A stretch of 32,847 nt of DNA from Polaribacter sp. (GTDB taxonomy: Bacteria; Bacteroidota; Bacteroidia; Flavobacteriales; Flavobacteriaceae), in assembly GCA_029248845.1 (NCBI GenBank), contig JAQWIO010000116.1:1-32847 (forward strand), read 5' to 3'. Every line of letters begins with the position of its first letter. The stretch's first letter is position 1. The position numbers and the translations under genes were made by a program. Positions 16,114-25,136 of the stretch are shown here, in pieces. The notes below the pieces were generated by a model, which worked only from the letters and a program-made list of their open reading frames with translations, was not told the origin of the DNA and made no database searches.

Positions 16114-16818
16114 ATGAATTCAGAAAAATTTAATCAATTTTTAAATCAGCTATCAAAAAAGGGTTTGCCGGTAATTGATGTTAATATTTCAATGAATAAA
16201 TATATTAAAATAGATCTTTCTGTAAAAAATAAAGAAGAATTTGATTTTGATATTTCATCCTCTAGAGAATGGGAGAACTATCTTCATTCATATCTAAATA
16301 GAGGTAATTCTGAAGTAGCTTTTGGAGGTTATCTAGAACAAAGAAATATATATGATAGGAGTGATTATTTTAAAAACTTGAAAGAAGATGATAGAAGAAA
16401 TATTCATTTAGGAATTGATCTATGGTGCAAGCAAGACACCAAAGTACTAGCAGTATTAGATGGCGAAATTCATAGTTTTAGAGATAATAATAACTATGGA
16501 AATTATGGACCAACTGTAATATTAAAGCATAAAATTGATGGACAAAAATTTTATACGTTATATGGTCATTTATCTTTATCATCTATTACAAAACTTACGG
16601 AAGGTAGTAAAATTTTAAAAGGAACTACCATAGGTTTTATAGGGGATTCTTCAGTAAATGGTGACTATTCTCCTCATTTACATTTTCAAATTATTAGAGA
16701 TATAGAAAACTATTTTGGAGATTATCCTGGTGTAGCTTCTAAAAAAAATATTCAATTTTATAAAAATAATTGCCCGGATCCGAATCTTTTATTAAAGTTA
16801 AACACCCTCAACAACTAA
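16114..16818 (+). CDS. Cytoplasmic M23 (LytM-fold) peptidase-like protein
   Basis: The 234-aa protein carries an M23 metallopeptidase fold with all expected zinc and catalytic positions: H98-x3-D102 (HLGIDLW), His152 in YGHLS, and H188-L-H190 (PHLHFQII). Most M23 enzymes cut peptidoglycan cross-links outside the cytoplasm, but this one has no signal peptide or membrane segment and begins with an ordinary helical domain (1-95), so it appears cytoplasmic. The C-terminal signature GDYPGVA ... CPDPNLLL matches, as I remember it, the M23-like middle domain of large kinase-M23-class III aminotransferase fusion proteins. The next gene is a class III aminotransferase, though on the other strand. A role on a small amino-sugar or amino-acid derivative is possible; the substrate is unknown. 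Confidence 0.82.
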   Translation: MNSEKFNQFLNQLSKKGLPVIDVNISMNKYIKIDLSVKNKEEFDFDISSSREWENYLHSYLNRGNSEVAFGGYLEQRNIYDRSDYFKNLKEDDRRNIHLGIDLWCKQDTKVLAVLDGEIHSFRDNNNYGNYGPTVILKHKIDGQKFYTLYGHLSLSSITKLTEGSKILKGTTIGFIGDSSVNGDYSPHLHFQIIRDIENYFGDYPGVASKKNIQFYKNNCPDPNLLLKLNTLNN

Positions 16819-16834
16819 ATGAGTTGTTATTATT
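16810..16834. terminator. Weak hairpin between convergent genes
   Basis: AACAACT and AGTTGTT form a 7-bp stem with a 5-nt loop that starts within the last codons of the M23-like gene. The tail is only partly T-rich, so terminator function is uncertain. Confidence 0.35.
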
Positions 16835-16846
16835 TAAACCCTATAT

Positions 16847-18028
16847 TTATGAAATTACCTCATCTATAGAATTCAAAATAATTTCACAACCCATATAAAT
16901 TTCTTTATCTGAAATTGTAAGTGGAGGAGTAATTCTCATTGCTTTTCCCTCAAATAGCAAAAAGAATAAAATCAACCCTTTTTCTAAACATTTATGTATC
17001 ACTTTTGCTGCCAAATCTGGAGTATCTAAAATTGCCGCTAACATTAACCCTTTTCCTCTAATTTCTTTAATTGAAGAATGTTGTAAGTTTTTTCTGATTA
17101 TTTTTTCTTTTCTCAGAGACTCTTTAATTAAGTTAGCATTAAATATTTCGGTAACTGTTGCACAACCTGCGGCAGAAATTACTGGATGACCAGCAAATGT
17201 TGAGATATGTCCTAACTTAGGATTCTCTTTTAATAGATTCATGTTTTCAAAAGAGGAAATAAAAGCACCAATTGGCATTCCACCCCCTAAACCTTTACCT
17301 GTAACTATGATATCTGGAATTACATTGTAGTTCTGAAATCCCCAAAATTTTCCTGTTCTACCTATTCCTGTTTGTATTTCATCTAAAATTAACAAAGCAC
17401 CAACTTCTGTGCATCGTTGCTTTACTTTTAATAAAAAATCGTCTAGGGGTGTAATAAAACCTGCACCTCCTTGAATTGTTTCTAATATTATTGCAGCAGT
17501 TTTAGAAGTTATTTTATTGAGTTCTTTTGGATTGTTAAATTCGATAAACCTTGTGCCAGGAATTAAAGGTCTAAATGCTGTATTTTGTTTTTCAACACCT
17601 GAAACACTCATAGAACCCATTGTATTTCCATGATACGAGTTTTTTGCAGCGATTATCTCTGCTCTATTTGTAACTCTTTTTGCTAATTTTAAAGCGCCTT
17701 CTGTTGCTTCTGTTCCGGAATTAGTAATGTAAACAGAATTTAAATTTTTGGGAGAATTTTCCACTAATAATTTACACAATTCTACCTGTGGTTGTTGAAT
17801 AAACTCTCCATAAACCATTACATGAGTATATGCATCTAGCTGATTTTTAATAGCTTTTGTGACTTTTGGATGATTATGGCCTAAACTATTTGCAGAAACT
17901 CCAGCAACAAAATCTAAATATTTTTTAACTGAAATATCGTAAATAAAACTTCCTTTTGCTTTAGAAATTTCAATAGAAAGCGGGTGTGGTGATGTTTGTG
18001 CTTGATATTTGAAAAAATCTTTTTTCAA
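16847..18028 (-). CDS. Class III PLP-dependent aminotransferase (ArgD/ornithine-aminotransferase-like)
   Basis: The 393-aa enzyme has the full class III signature: SGTEATEGALKLAK for phosphate binding, SYHGNTMGSMSVSG, LILDEIQTGIGRTG with Asp216, and VTGKGLGGGMPIGA with the PLP-binding Lys245. Closest families by eye are acetylornithine and ornithine/4-aminobutyrate aminotransferases, but no arginine-pathway gene is nearby, so the substrate is left open. The start is a TTG whose last two bases overlap the TGA stop of the upstream OstA-like gene (TTGA), which implies coupled translation. There is no ATG in the right place, and MKKDFFKYQAQTSPHP fits relatives from memory. It may be functionally tied to the convergent M23-like gene (see that entry). 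Confidence 0.88.
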   Translation of the reverse strand: MKKDFFKYQAQTSPHPLSIEISKAKGSFIYDISVKKYLDFVAGVSANSLGHNHPKVTKAIKNQLDAYTHVMVYGEFIQQPQVELCKLLVENSPKNLNSVYITNSGTEATEGALKLAKRVTNRAEIIAAKNSYHGNTMGSMSVSGVEKQNTAFRPLIPGTRFIEFNNPKELNKITSKTAAIILETIQGGAGFITPLDDFLLKVKQRCTEVGALLILDEIQTGIGRTGKFWGFQNYNVIPDIIVTGKGLGGGMPIGAFISSFENMNLLKENPKLGHISTFAGHPVISAAGCATVTEIFNANLIKESLRKEKIIRKNLQHSSIKEIRGKGLMLAAILDTPDLAAKVIHKCLEKGLILFFLLFEGKAMRITPPLTISDKEIYMGCEIILNSIDEVIS

Positions 18029-19626
18029 ATTTTATTGTTTTTAGTAAATAAATTCTGTTTAGGATCATTTTGAATCTTCTTTTTTTTATCTATTGGTTTA
18101 GAATATTCTGTTGTTTCATCCTCTTTAACAAAAATATCTTTCTTAGTTTTTGGTTGTTCGTCTTCACGCCAAACAAACCCTTTTAATTCTCTTACATCAT
18201 CTGGTAATTGTGATGGAGGGTATGTGTTTCCGTCTGAAGTTTTTAAGTATTTTATAGTTTCAATTTGACCTTTTGTAAGAGTAAATTCAATATTACTTGA
18301 AACTTCTTTTGTAATTGTTTCTAAAACCTGTGATTCTTCATTTCTGTTAAAATATACTGATTCAGCATTTCCTTTTACTAAAAGTAAACGAAGTTTATTT
18401 TTTTCGAATTTACCAAACATATTTCTACCTTTAATTTGATTGAAATCTTTTTTTGAAATAGAATCTTTAGAACTAATGAATGAATTGTTTAATACTTTTA
18501 ATGAATCTAATTTCTTTGTTTCTGTATTAGAAATTAAATGAATTGTATCTCCGGTAATTTGATTTTGATCAGACCAAATTACAGGATTTTTAAACATTCT
18601 TGTTAATCCTAATTTTTCATATGTGTGAATAGAATCACATTTACCCTGTAAATCTGATTTGAAAATTTTTACATTGTGGTAAGTTCTAATGATTCTTTTT
18701 TCAGGTTTTCCAGTTATTAATATAGTATCACCATGAATAAACATTGAGTCTTTATCTACAATTGAAATAGCAACTGCTCTTTTAACCATGAAAAGAGAGT
18801 CTTTTAATTCGAATATTTCTGCGTAGTTACCTTTTGTTATAAAATTCTTAACAGTATCTATAACTCGGATATTATTTGTGGCAGAAGCAAAACCTTTCTT
18901 TTTGTCATAATACAAACTATCTCCTTCAATAGTTCTTTCTTTTAAGTACAATTTTGCACTTTTCACAAAGTGAGAAATATCTGACTTTGTATTGTAAAAA
19001 CCTCTTTCACAAAAAATTCTATTTTCATTCTGAGTATTGGTAATTGTAGATGGCCCATATAAATAAGTGAGTCCAGAATTTGTGTAATAATCTAAATGAT
19101 TTGACTCTAAGTTATGCTCTGGGTTAACGACAGTTACTCTTGTTGTTGCTGTAAATTTTTTATTTTCTAAATAGTAATTTCCATTTTTACTTTTTAAAGT
19201 ATTTGTCTCATCTTTTATTGTTGCAAAGCTTTTGTAATACAATTTTTGATTAAGTCTGTCAAAATGTAATGTATCTGAAGTTAAAGTCATTGTTGGATCT
19301 TTCAAAACAACTTTACCCCAAGACAATGCTTGTTTAGAATTTGCATCGTAATCTGTATAGTTACTTGTTTGTGTGATGGTATCACCTTGGTTTATATAAA
19401 CATTACCAATTGCTTTAAAAAAATTTTTCTCTTTGTAGAACAAGGCTTGCTGACTTCTTAAAATAATGCCATCATGAGTCATCTTAACCTTTCCCAATAA
19501 TATAGTTGCACCAGGGTATTTTTCTTCATCGACTTCTTGAATTTCAGCTTCGTAATAAATTTTCTTTGATTGTGACAAAGTGCATAATGAAAAAAGTAGA
19601 AAAAGTAAAATAAATATTCTTTTCAA
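18025..19626 (-). CDS. OstA/LptA-like organic-solvent-tolerance protein (LPS transport)
   Basis: The 533-aa protein has a signal peptide (MKRIFILLFLLFSLCTLSQS) and a long series of beta-rich OstA/LptA-like repeats, for example YYEAEIQEVDEEKYPGATILLGKVKMTHDGIILRSQQALFY, then ALSWGKVVLKDPTMTLTSDTLHF and SNHLDYYTNSGLTYLYG. The repeated theme 'aspartate/serine-leucine-aromatic plus a charged metal-free strand' is the jelly-roll bridge that carries lipopolysaccharide across the periplasm in other bacteria. It has no C-terminal LptD barrel, so it is likely a periplasmic or membrane-peripheral bridge. The tail (about 490-533) is lysine-rich. The start is TTG; no ATG lies in the short open stretch upstream. 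It is translationally coupled to the aminotransferase. Confidence 0.85.
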   Translation of the reverse strand: MKRIFILLFLLFSLCTLSQSKKIYYEAEIQEVDEEKYPGATILLGKVKMTHDGIILRSQQALFYKEKNFFKAIGNVYINQGDTITQTSNYTDYDANSKQALSWGKVVLKDPTMTLTSDTLHFDRLNQKLYYKSFATIKDETNTLKSKNGNYYLENKKFTATTRVTVVNPEHNLESNHLDYYTNSGLTYLYGPSTITNTQNENRIFCERGFYNTKSDISHFVKSAKLYLKERTIEGDSLYYDKKKGFASATNNIRVIDTVKNFITKGNYAEIFELKDSLFMVKRAVAISIVDKDSMFIHGDTILITGKPEKRIIRTYHNVKIFKSDLQGKCDSIHTYEKLGLTRMFKNPVIWSDQNQITGDTIHLISNTETKKLDSLKVLNNSFISSKDSISKKDFNQIKGRNMFGKFEKNKLRLLLVKGNAESVYFNRNEESQVLETITKEVSSNIEFTLTKGQIETIKYLKTSDGNTYPPSQLPDDVRELKGFVWREDEQPKTKKDIFVKEDETTEYSKPIDKKKKIQNDPKQNLFTKNNKI

Positions 19627-19727
19627 AATTATTAGTTTAAAAAAAAAATAATGAAAAGTAGATAGCTATCCATTAAAGTATACTGAAATTTAATAATTTA
19701 GAGTAGTAGTAGATTTTAATTCTTAGA

Positions 19728-19766
19728 GAAAAAAAGCTTCTTTGTTTTATAAAGAAGCTTTTTTAA
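19728..19766 (-). terminator. Intrinsic terminator after purA
   Basis: AAAAAGCTTCTTT and AAAGAAGCTTTTT form a perfect 13-bp stem with a 7-nt loop, with an A-run on its left that is a T-run for the minus strand. It lies just after the purA stop and separates purA from the OstA-like gene. Confidence 0.9.
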
Positions 19767-19779
19767 TAGATACTATCAT

Positions 19780-21051
19780 TTAACGTGTAATTGTTTGCTT
19801 TCTATCTGGACCAACAGAAACAATAGAGACTGGAACACCAGTTTCTTTTTCAATAAAAGCAACATAGTCTAGAAGACTTTTCGGCAATTGATCTGCAGAA
19901 GTCATTTTTGTTAAATCTTCATCCCAACCCTTAAATTCAGTATAATTTACAGAAACATTATCCGGTTCTATATTGTAGGGTAAATGACTAATTTTTTCTC
20001 CTTTATAATTATAAGTTGTACAAACTTTCAATGAGTCGAACCCAGATAAAACATCACCTTTCATCATCATTAATTGTGTAACTCCATTTACATCTACAGC
20101 ATATTTTAGGGCTACTAAATCTAACCAACCACATCTTCTAGCTCTTCCTGTAGTTGCTCCAAATTCATGACCAATTTTGGCCATTTTTTTTCCATCTTTA
20201 TCGAATAACTCTGTAGGGAAAGGACCAGAACCAACCCGTGTAGTATAGGCTTTAAAAATACCGAAAACTTCACCAATTCTATTTGGTGCTACCCCAAGTC
20301 CTGTACAAGCACCTGCAGCTGTTGTGTTGGAAGATGTAACAAAAGGATATGTACCAAAATCTATATCTAATAAAGAACCTTGAGCTCCTTCTGCTAAGAT
20401 TGATTTCTTTTCTTTAATAGCTGTATTTAAAAATTCCTCACTATCTATAAATGCTAAAGTTCTTAATTTGTCAATTCCTTTACAGAATTCTGCTTCTAAT
20501 TCCTTTAAATCATATTCAATTTGAACATCAAAGAATTTTAACATCTTAAGATGCTTTTCAGTCAAAGCATCATATTTATCTTTCCAATTATCTAATTCTA
20601 AATCTCCAACTCGCATTCCGTTTCTACCAGTTTTGTCCATATAAGTAGGTCCAATTCCTTTTAAAGTAGAACCAATTTTAGCCTTTCCTTTAGAAGTTTC
20701 GGAAGCAGCATCTAACAACCTATGCGTAGGTAAAATTAAATGTGCTTTTCTAGAAATTAATAATTTGGAGGTATAGTCTATATCGTGTTGATCAAGGTTT
20801 TCTAGTTCTTTTTTAAAGATTACTGGATCAATAACAACTCCATTACCAACTACATTTAAAGCTGTTTTATGAAATATTCCGGATGGTATTGTATGTAAAA
20901 CATGTTTTCTTCCATCAAAAATTAAAGTATGCCCCGCATTAGGGCCTCCTTGAAAGCGTGCAATAATATCGTAATTTTTAGTAAGTACATCTACTATTTT
21001 ACCTTTACCTTCGTCTCCCCATTGTAATCCTAGTAATAAATCTACAGCCAT
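19780..21051 (-). CDS. purA: Adenylosuccinate synthetase
   Basis: The 423-aa cytoplasmic enzyme joins IMP and aspartate with GTP, the first step from IMP to AMP. Signatures are all present: QWGDEGKGKIVD (about 10-21), GGPNAGHT with the catalytic His, GIGPTYMDKTGRNGMRVGDL, EGAQGSLLDIDFGTYPFVTSSNTT, and GPFPTELFDKDG with the later TTGRARRCGWLD. Length is normal. It is the last of an RSH-fur-purA series with short gaps (40 nt from the fur-like stop to its ATG) and a strong terminator after it. PurA is a known target of inhibition by (p)ppGpp in several bacteria, so the proximity to the (p)ppGpp enzyme is suggestive. Confidence 0.97.
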   Translation of the reverse strand: MAVDLLLGLQWGDEGKGKIVDVLTKNYDIIARFQGGPNAGHTLIFDGRKHVLHTIPSGIFHKTALNVVGNGVVIDPVIFKKELENLDQHDIDYTSKLLISRKAHLILPTHRLLDAASETSKGKAKIGSTLKGIGPTYMDKTGRNGMRVGDLELDNWKDKYDALTEKHLKMLKFFDVQIEYDLKELEAEFCKGIDKLRTLAFIDSEEFLNTAIKEKKSILAEGAQGSLLDIDFGTYPFVTSSNTTAAGACTGLGVAPNRIGEVFGIFKAYTTRVGSGPFPTELFDKDGKKMAKIGHEFGATTGRARRCGWLDLVALKYAVDVNGVTQLMMMKGDVLSGFDSLKVCTTYNYKGEKISHLPYNIEPDNVSVNYTEFKGWDEDLTKMTSADQLPKSLLDYVAFIEKETGVPVSIVSVGPDRKQTITR

Positions 21052-21091
21052 TAGTTGTGATAATTTGTTGTTTGAATTGTTGTTTAGTTAA

Positions 21092-21541
21092 TTAAGATTT
21101 GTTCTTTTTTGTTCCGTAAAAATAAAGTGAATGATTATGAATGTTAATATCAAAAACTTCTTCTATTGTTTTTTTGATGATTTGAATTCTTGGATCACAA
21201 AATTCTTTGACTTCACCAGAATCTGTAAAAATTACATGATCGTGATTTTTATCAAAATAACTTTTTTCATAACGAGCCATCGATTGTCCATCAAACTGAT
21301 GTTTTCTTACTAGGCCGCAATCTAAGAGTAAATCTATTGTATTATAGAGTGTTGCTCTACTAACTCTATAATTTTTATTTTTCATTTTTATGTAGAGAGA
21401 TTCAATGTCAAAATGTTCAGCTGCTTCATATATTTCTTGTAGTATAGCATAGCGCTCTGGTGTTTTTCTATGCTTGTTTTCTTCCAAGTATGTAATAAAA
21501 ACCTTTTTAACTACTTCCTGATTTTCAAGAGAATTACTCAT
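21092..21541 (-). CDS. Fur-family metalloregulator lacking the structural-zinc cysteines
   Basis: The 149-aa protein has the Fur winged helix ([46 protein letters not shown]) and a metal-binding C-terminal half with [19 protein letters not shown] and [12 protein letters not shown]. His43, His100, His102 and the later histidines could make a regulatory site. Where many Fur proteins have HDHxxCxxCG, this one has Phe105 and Ser108, so the usual structural Cys4 zinc site cannot form. It could be Fur, PerR or Zur in function; the sequence does not decide. It is followed by purA after 40 nt, and a -7 box TAAATTTG sits 22 nt before its ATG. Confidence 0.9.
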   Translation of the reverse strand: MSNSLENQEVVKKVFITYLEENKHRKTPERYAILQEIYEAAEHFDIESLYIKMKNKNYRVSRATLYNTIDLLLDCGLVRKHQFDGQSMARYEKSYFDKNHDHVIFTDSGEVKEFCDPRIQIIKKTIEEVFDINIHNHSLYFYGTKKNKS

Positions 21542-21562
21542 TTATTAATGATTTTAAAAAAA

Positions 21563-21570
21563 CAAATTTA
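21563..21570 (-). promoter_or_regulatory. -7 promoter box for the fur-like gene
   Basis: Minus-strand TAAATTTG is a perfect TAnnTTTG box; it predicts a leader of about 16 nt. No TTG stands at the expected -33 distance, and the gene may also be read from the upstream RSH transcript. Confidence 0.4.
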
Positions 21571-21612
21571 CAGTTATTTCTGAATAAAAGAATACTTTTA
21601 ATCAAATGATAT

Positions 21613-23832
21613 TTATAAAGTATTAACACGTTCTACTTTTTTTATTCCTTCAATTTTTTGAAGGTTTTTTATTAACCTATTCAGTTGAGAACTATTTTTA
21701 ACACTTATTGAAAGTTTCCCATCAAAAATTCCCTCATCACTTTTAATATTTATGCTGTGAATAAAAACGCCCATGTTATTAGAAATAATTCGTGTTACAT
21801 CATTTGCCATTCCCTGATTGTCAACTCCTGCTATTTGCAAAATTACTTTAAAATCTTGTTTGGTAGAATCTATCCACTTAGCAGGTATAATTCTGTATGC
21901 ATAGTTCGATTGAAGTGAGATCGCATTTGAACAATTCATTTTATGAACTTTTATACCATCATTAATCGTAATAAATCCAAAAACTTTATCTCCCGAAATA
22001 GGATTACAACATTTTGAAGATGTGTAATCTAATTTTTGTTCCTCTTTACCAAAAACTAGAGCATCATATTTGTGAGAAACTTCCTCTAGATTTGAGTTCT
22101 CTTTTTCAACAGTATTCCTTCTTAATTTTGTTTTAAAGAAGTTTAAAATTTTTCTATTGCGCTGCGATACAAAAGATTTTAACTGTGAATTATCTATGGC
22201 TCCATTCCCTATTCTAAAGAATAAATCAAAACTTGTTCTTAATTTAAAATAGTTGACTAACTCATTTACAATTTTTTCATTAAAAGAGATTTTTAAATGA
22301 CGAAGTTTTCGCATTAAAATAGCTTTTCCTTCATCTGAAATTATTTTTTCTTCTTCCTTTAAAGCAGCTCTTATTTTCGCCTTTGCCCTTGCTGTAATTA
22401 CAAAGTCTAACCATCTTGAGTTGGGTTTTTTATTGGCAGTTGTAATTACTTCGATTTGATCTCCACTTTTAAGCTGATGACTCAAAGGCACAAGCTTTCC
22501 ATTGACTTTGACTCCTCTACATTTTAAACCTATATCGGTATGTATTGAAAAAGCAAAATCTAAAGCAGTTGCATCTTTGGGGAGTGATTTTAAATCTCCA
22601 TTGGGTGTAAATACATAAATTTCTTTAGAGTATAAGTTTAGTTTAAAATTTTCTACAAAATCTACTGCATTTAAATTCTGAGTTTCTAATGTTTCTTTTA
22701 ACTTATTAAGCCAACTTTCTAAACCATCGTCTTTACTTTCTACTTGTTTATATTTAAAATGGGCCGCATAGCCTTTTTCTGCAATTTCATTCATTCTATT
22801 TGAACGAATTTGAACTTCTACCCATTGTGAATCTGGGCCAACAACTGTAATGTGAAGTGCCTCATAACCTGTAGATTTAGGCTGAGAAATCCAATCTCTT
22901 AAACGAGATGGGTTAGGTTTAAAGTAATCGGTAACAATCGTATAAATCTTCCAGGCATCAAACTTATCATCATTAGAATTAGGTTCATATATAATTCTAA
23001 TAGCGTACTTATCATAAACTTCATCAAAAGTTACATTTTGAGTAATCATTTTCTTTCGAATAGAATAAATAGATTTAAATCTACCTTTTATTTCATACTC
23101 AAAATTCTCTTTATCTAAACCCGACTTTAAAGTATTTTCAAATCGTTTTAAGTATTTTTGTTGATCTGCTTTACTTTCTGTTATTTTATTTAAAATACCT
23201 TTATAAGATTCTGGTTCAGTGTATTTCAAACCTAAATCTTCTAGTTCTATTTTAATATTATACAAGCCTAATCTATGAGCTAATGGAGCATAAATATATA
23301 ACGTTTCTGAGGCAATTTTAACCTGTTTGTTAGCAGGCATTGCATCCATTGTTTGCATATTATGAAGCCTATCTGCAATTTTTATTAAAATAACTCTTAC
23401 ATCATCATTTAATGTTAAGAGCATTTTTCTAAAATTTTCTGCTTGTATAGAGGCATCTTGCTCTTTATTTAATCGTGAGATTTTGGTGAGACCCTTTACA
23501 ATTTTTGCAATAGTTTTACCAAAAAGATGCTCCATGTCTTCTGTAGTATAATCTGTATCCTCTACAACATCATGCAATAGAGCAGAAGCAATAGAAATTG
23601 CATCTAAACCAATTTCATTCGCAACAATTTTTGCAACCGCAATTGGATGAAAAATATAAGGTTCACCTGTTTTTCTTCGTTGTTTAGAATGAGCATCTAA
23701 AGAGATGTCAAAGGCTTTTCTTATCATCTCTTTATCCTCTTTAGACAACACCTCATAGGTCCCTTTTAGTAAATCTTTATAACGATTTGCTATTTCTTTA
23801 TTCTCTTCTTCTATTGTTGCTATATATTCCAA
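21613..23832 (-). CDS. Bifunctional (p)ppGpp synthetase/hydrolase (RelA/SpoT, long RSH)
   Basis: The 739-aa enzyme makes and breaks the stringent-response alarmone. Domains in order: HD hydrolase (about 40-200) with HSKQRRKTGEPYIFHP and intact H87-D88 in LLHDVVEDTDY; synthetase (about 230-370) with GRFKSIYSIRKKM, DKYAIRIIYEP, QPKSTGYEALHITVVGP and VEVQIRSNRMNEIAEKGYAAHF; TGS (ALDFAFSIHTDIGLKCRGVKVNG); a helical/zinc-finger region with SKCCNPISGDKV; and a C-terminal ACT domain (VDNQGMANDVTRIISNN). Both catalytic halves look active. The start is TTG: an in-frame stop lies six codons upstream and no ATG lies between. It heads the RSH-fur-purA series. Confidence 0.95.
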   Translation of the reverse strand: MEYIATIEEENKEIANRYKDLLKGTYEVLSKEDKEMIRKAFDISLDAHSKQRRKTGEPYIFHPIAVAKIVANEIGLDAISIASALLHDVVEDTDYTTEDMEHLFGKTIAKIVKGLTKISRLNKEQDASIQAENFRKMLLTLNDDVRVILIKIADRLHNMQTMDAMPANKQVKIASETLYIYAPLAHRLGLYNIKIELEDLGLKYTEPESYKGILNKITESKADQQKYLKRFENTLKSGLDKENFEYEIKGRFKSIYSIRKKMITQNVTFDEVYDKYAIRIIYEPNSNDDKFDAWKIYTIVTDYFKPNPSRLRDWISQPKSTGYEALHITVVGPDSQWVEVQIRSNRMNEIAEKGYAAHFKYKQVESKDDGLESWLNKLKETLETQNLNAVDFVENFKLNLYSKEIYVFTPNGDLKSLPKDATALDFAFSIHTDIGLKCRGVKVNGKLVPLSHQLKSGDQIEVITTANKKPNSRWLDFVITARAKAKIRAALKEEEKIISDEGKAILMRKLRHLKISFNEKIVNELVNYFKLRTSFDLFFRIGNGAIDNSQLKSFVSQRNRKILNFFKTKLRRNTVEKENSNLEEVSHKYDALVFGKEEQKLDYTSSKCCNPISGDKVFGFITINDGIKVHKMNCSNAISLQSNYAYRIIPAKWIDSTKQDFKVILQIAGVDNQGMANDVTRIISNNMGVFIHSINIKSDEGIFDGKLSISVKNSSQLNRLIKNLQKIEGIKKVERVNTL

Positions 23833-23900
23833 ATGTGTGTTTAAAAATTAAAATCTAACTCAAAGTGAAATTAGGAATAAGAATGTTAAGAAACAAGAAA

Positions 23901-25133
23901 TTAAGATTCTAAATTTTTAATTCTATTTAATAAGGTTGGATGTGAATAATATGCAAATACAAAAGCTGGATGTGGGGTTAAATTAGTCAAACTATTTTTT
24001 GACATTTTTTTAAGTGAAGTAACTAAAGCTTCTCCTTCAAAAGTGTCTTTTGCAAAATTATCTGCTTGATATTCAAATTTTCTTGACATATAATTCATGA
24101 ATAATCCCGTGAATTCTGAAATTGGTGAATACAAAATACCAAAGGCTATTAGACCGATGTGAAAACTAGGTCCAGATACTCCTAATGCCTCTGAGAGAAT
24201 AGGGGAGTTGATAAATAGTGATAATATGTAGAGTGTTAACCCTGAAAGTAAAATGGAAGATATTAGATTAAAAATGATATGCTTTTTTTTATAATGGCCA
24301 ACTTCATGTGCCAAAACTGCAATAATTTCATCGGTTTCTAAATCATTTATTAAGGTGTCATACAAGGTAATTCTTTTTTGAGAACCGAAACCAGAGAAAT
24401 AAGCATTTGCTTTCGTAGAGCGCTTAGAACCATCTATAACAAAAATGTTATTGATAGTAAAACCTACTTTTTGGGCATATATTTCTATGGCTGATTTTAA
24501 CTCTCCCTCTTCTAAAGGACTTTGCTTATTGAATATCGGAACAATTAATTTTGCATAAAACATGTTTAGAAACAAAGAAAAAGTGGCAACAAGAACCCAT
24601 GAATAAATCCAAAAATTAGATCCTGTCAATTGATAAAACCAAATAACAAGTGATAAAATTCCTCCCCCTAAAATTATACTTATAAACAGCCCTTTAATTT
24701 TATCTATACAAAATATTTTTTTTGAAGATTTATTAAAACCAAATTTTTCTTCAATTACAAAGATGTTGTAATAGGATATAGGTATCGATAAAAACGTTGA
24801 ACTTATAATAATAATTCCAAAGAAAATTAAAGCGATTAAAACGGGGTTATTTGTAAAAGTTCTAGCATAAATATCTAAAAATTTAAACCCATCAACTAGA
24901 AAGAAAACTAAGGTTAAAAGAGTGGTTAAGAATGAAGTTATTTTCGAAAACTTAGCACTTGTCTTTTTATATGCTTGTGATTTTTCGTACTCTTTTTGAT
25001 CATAAATATCACTTAACTCTTCAGGTATCTTTTTATCAAAATATTTTTCGTTTAGAGTAGCTAAAATTTTATCAATAATAAAATTTATAATTAAAATTGA
25101 GATGATGACAAAAAATAGGGTAGTTGAGTTCAT
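23901..25133 (-). CDS. M48 family membrane metalloprotease (Ste24/CAAX-protease-1-like)
   Basis: The 410-aa integral membrane protein resembles Ste24-type zinc proteases. It has several hydrophobic segments on the N-terminal side, a soluble linker with KLIVPIFNKQSPLEEGEL, the gluzincin motif HEVGH at about residues 275-279 (AVLAHEVGHYKKKH), the third ligand Glu in FEYQADNFA and the C-terminal YSHPTLLNRIKNLE typical of Ste24. In bacteria such enzymes act in membrane-protein quality control; the target is unknown. It lies 3 nt after the TrmH-family gene, so the two are one transcript, and 68 nt before RSH with no terminator visible between. Confidence 0.92.
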   Translation of the reverse strand: MNSTTLFFVIISILIINFIIDKILATLNEKYFDKKIPEELSDIYDQKEYEKSQAYKKTSAKFSKITSFLTTLLTLVFFLVDGFKFLDIYARTFTNNPVLIALIFFGIIIISSTFLSIPISYYNIFVIEEKFGFNKSSKKIFCIDKIKGLFISIILGGGILSLVIWFYQLTGSNFWIYSWVLVATFSLFLNMFYAKLIVPIFNKQSPLEEGELKSAIEIYAQKVGFTINNIFVIDGSKRSTKANAYFSGFGSQKRITLYDTLINDLETDEIIAVLAHEVGHYKKKHIIFNLISSILLSGLTLYILSLFINSPILSEALGVSGPSFHIGLIAFGILYSPISEFTGLFMNYMSRKFEYQADNFAKDTFEGEALVTSLKKMSKNSLTNLTPHPAFVFAYYSHPTLLNRIKNLES

Positions 25134-25136
25134 TCG

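Noticed and set aside
16114-16818. Secreted cell-wall endopeptidase
   Set aside because: The N-terminus is polar with no signal peptide or membrane helix, and there is no upstream in-frame start that would add one.
16847-18028. argD as a firm gene name
   Set aside because: Class III aminotransferases of different substrate range look alike by eye and no arginine-pathway gene is in the window.
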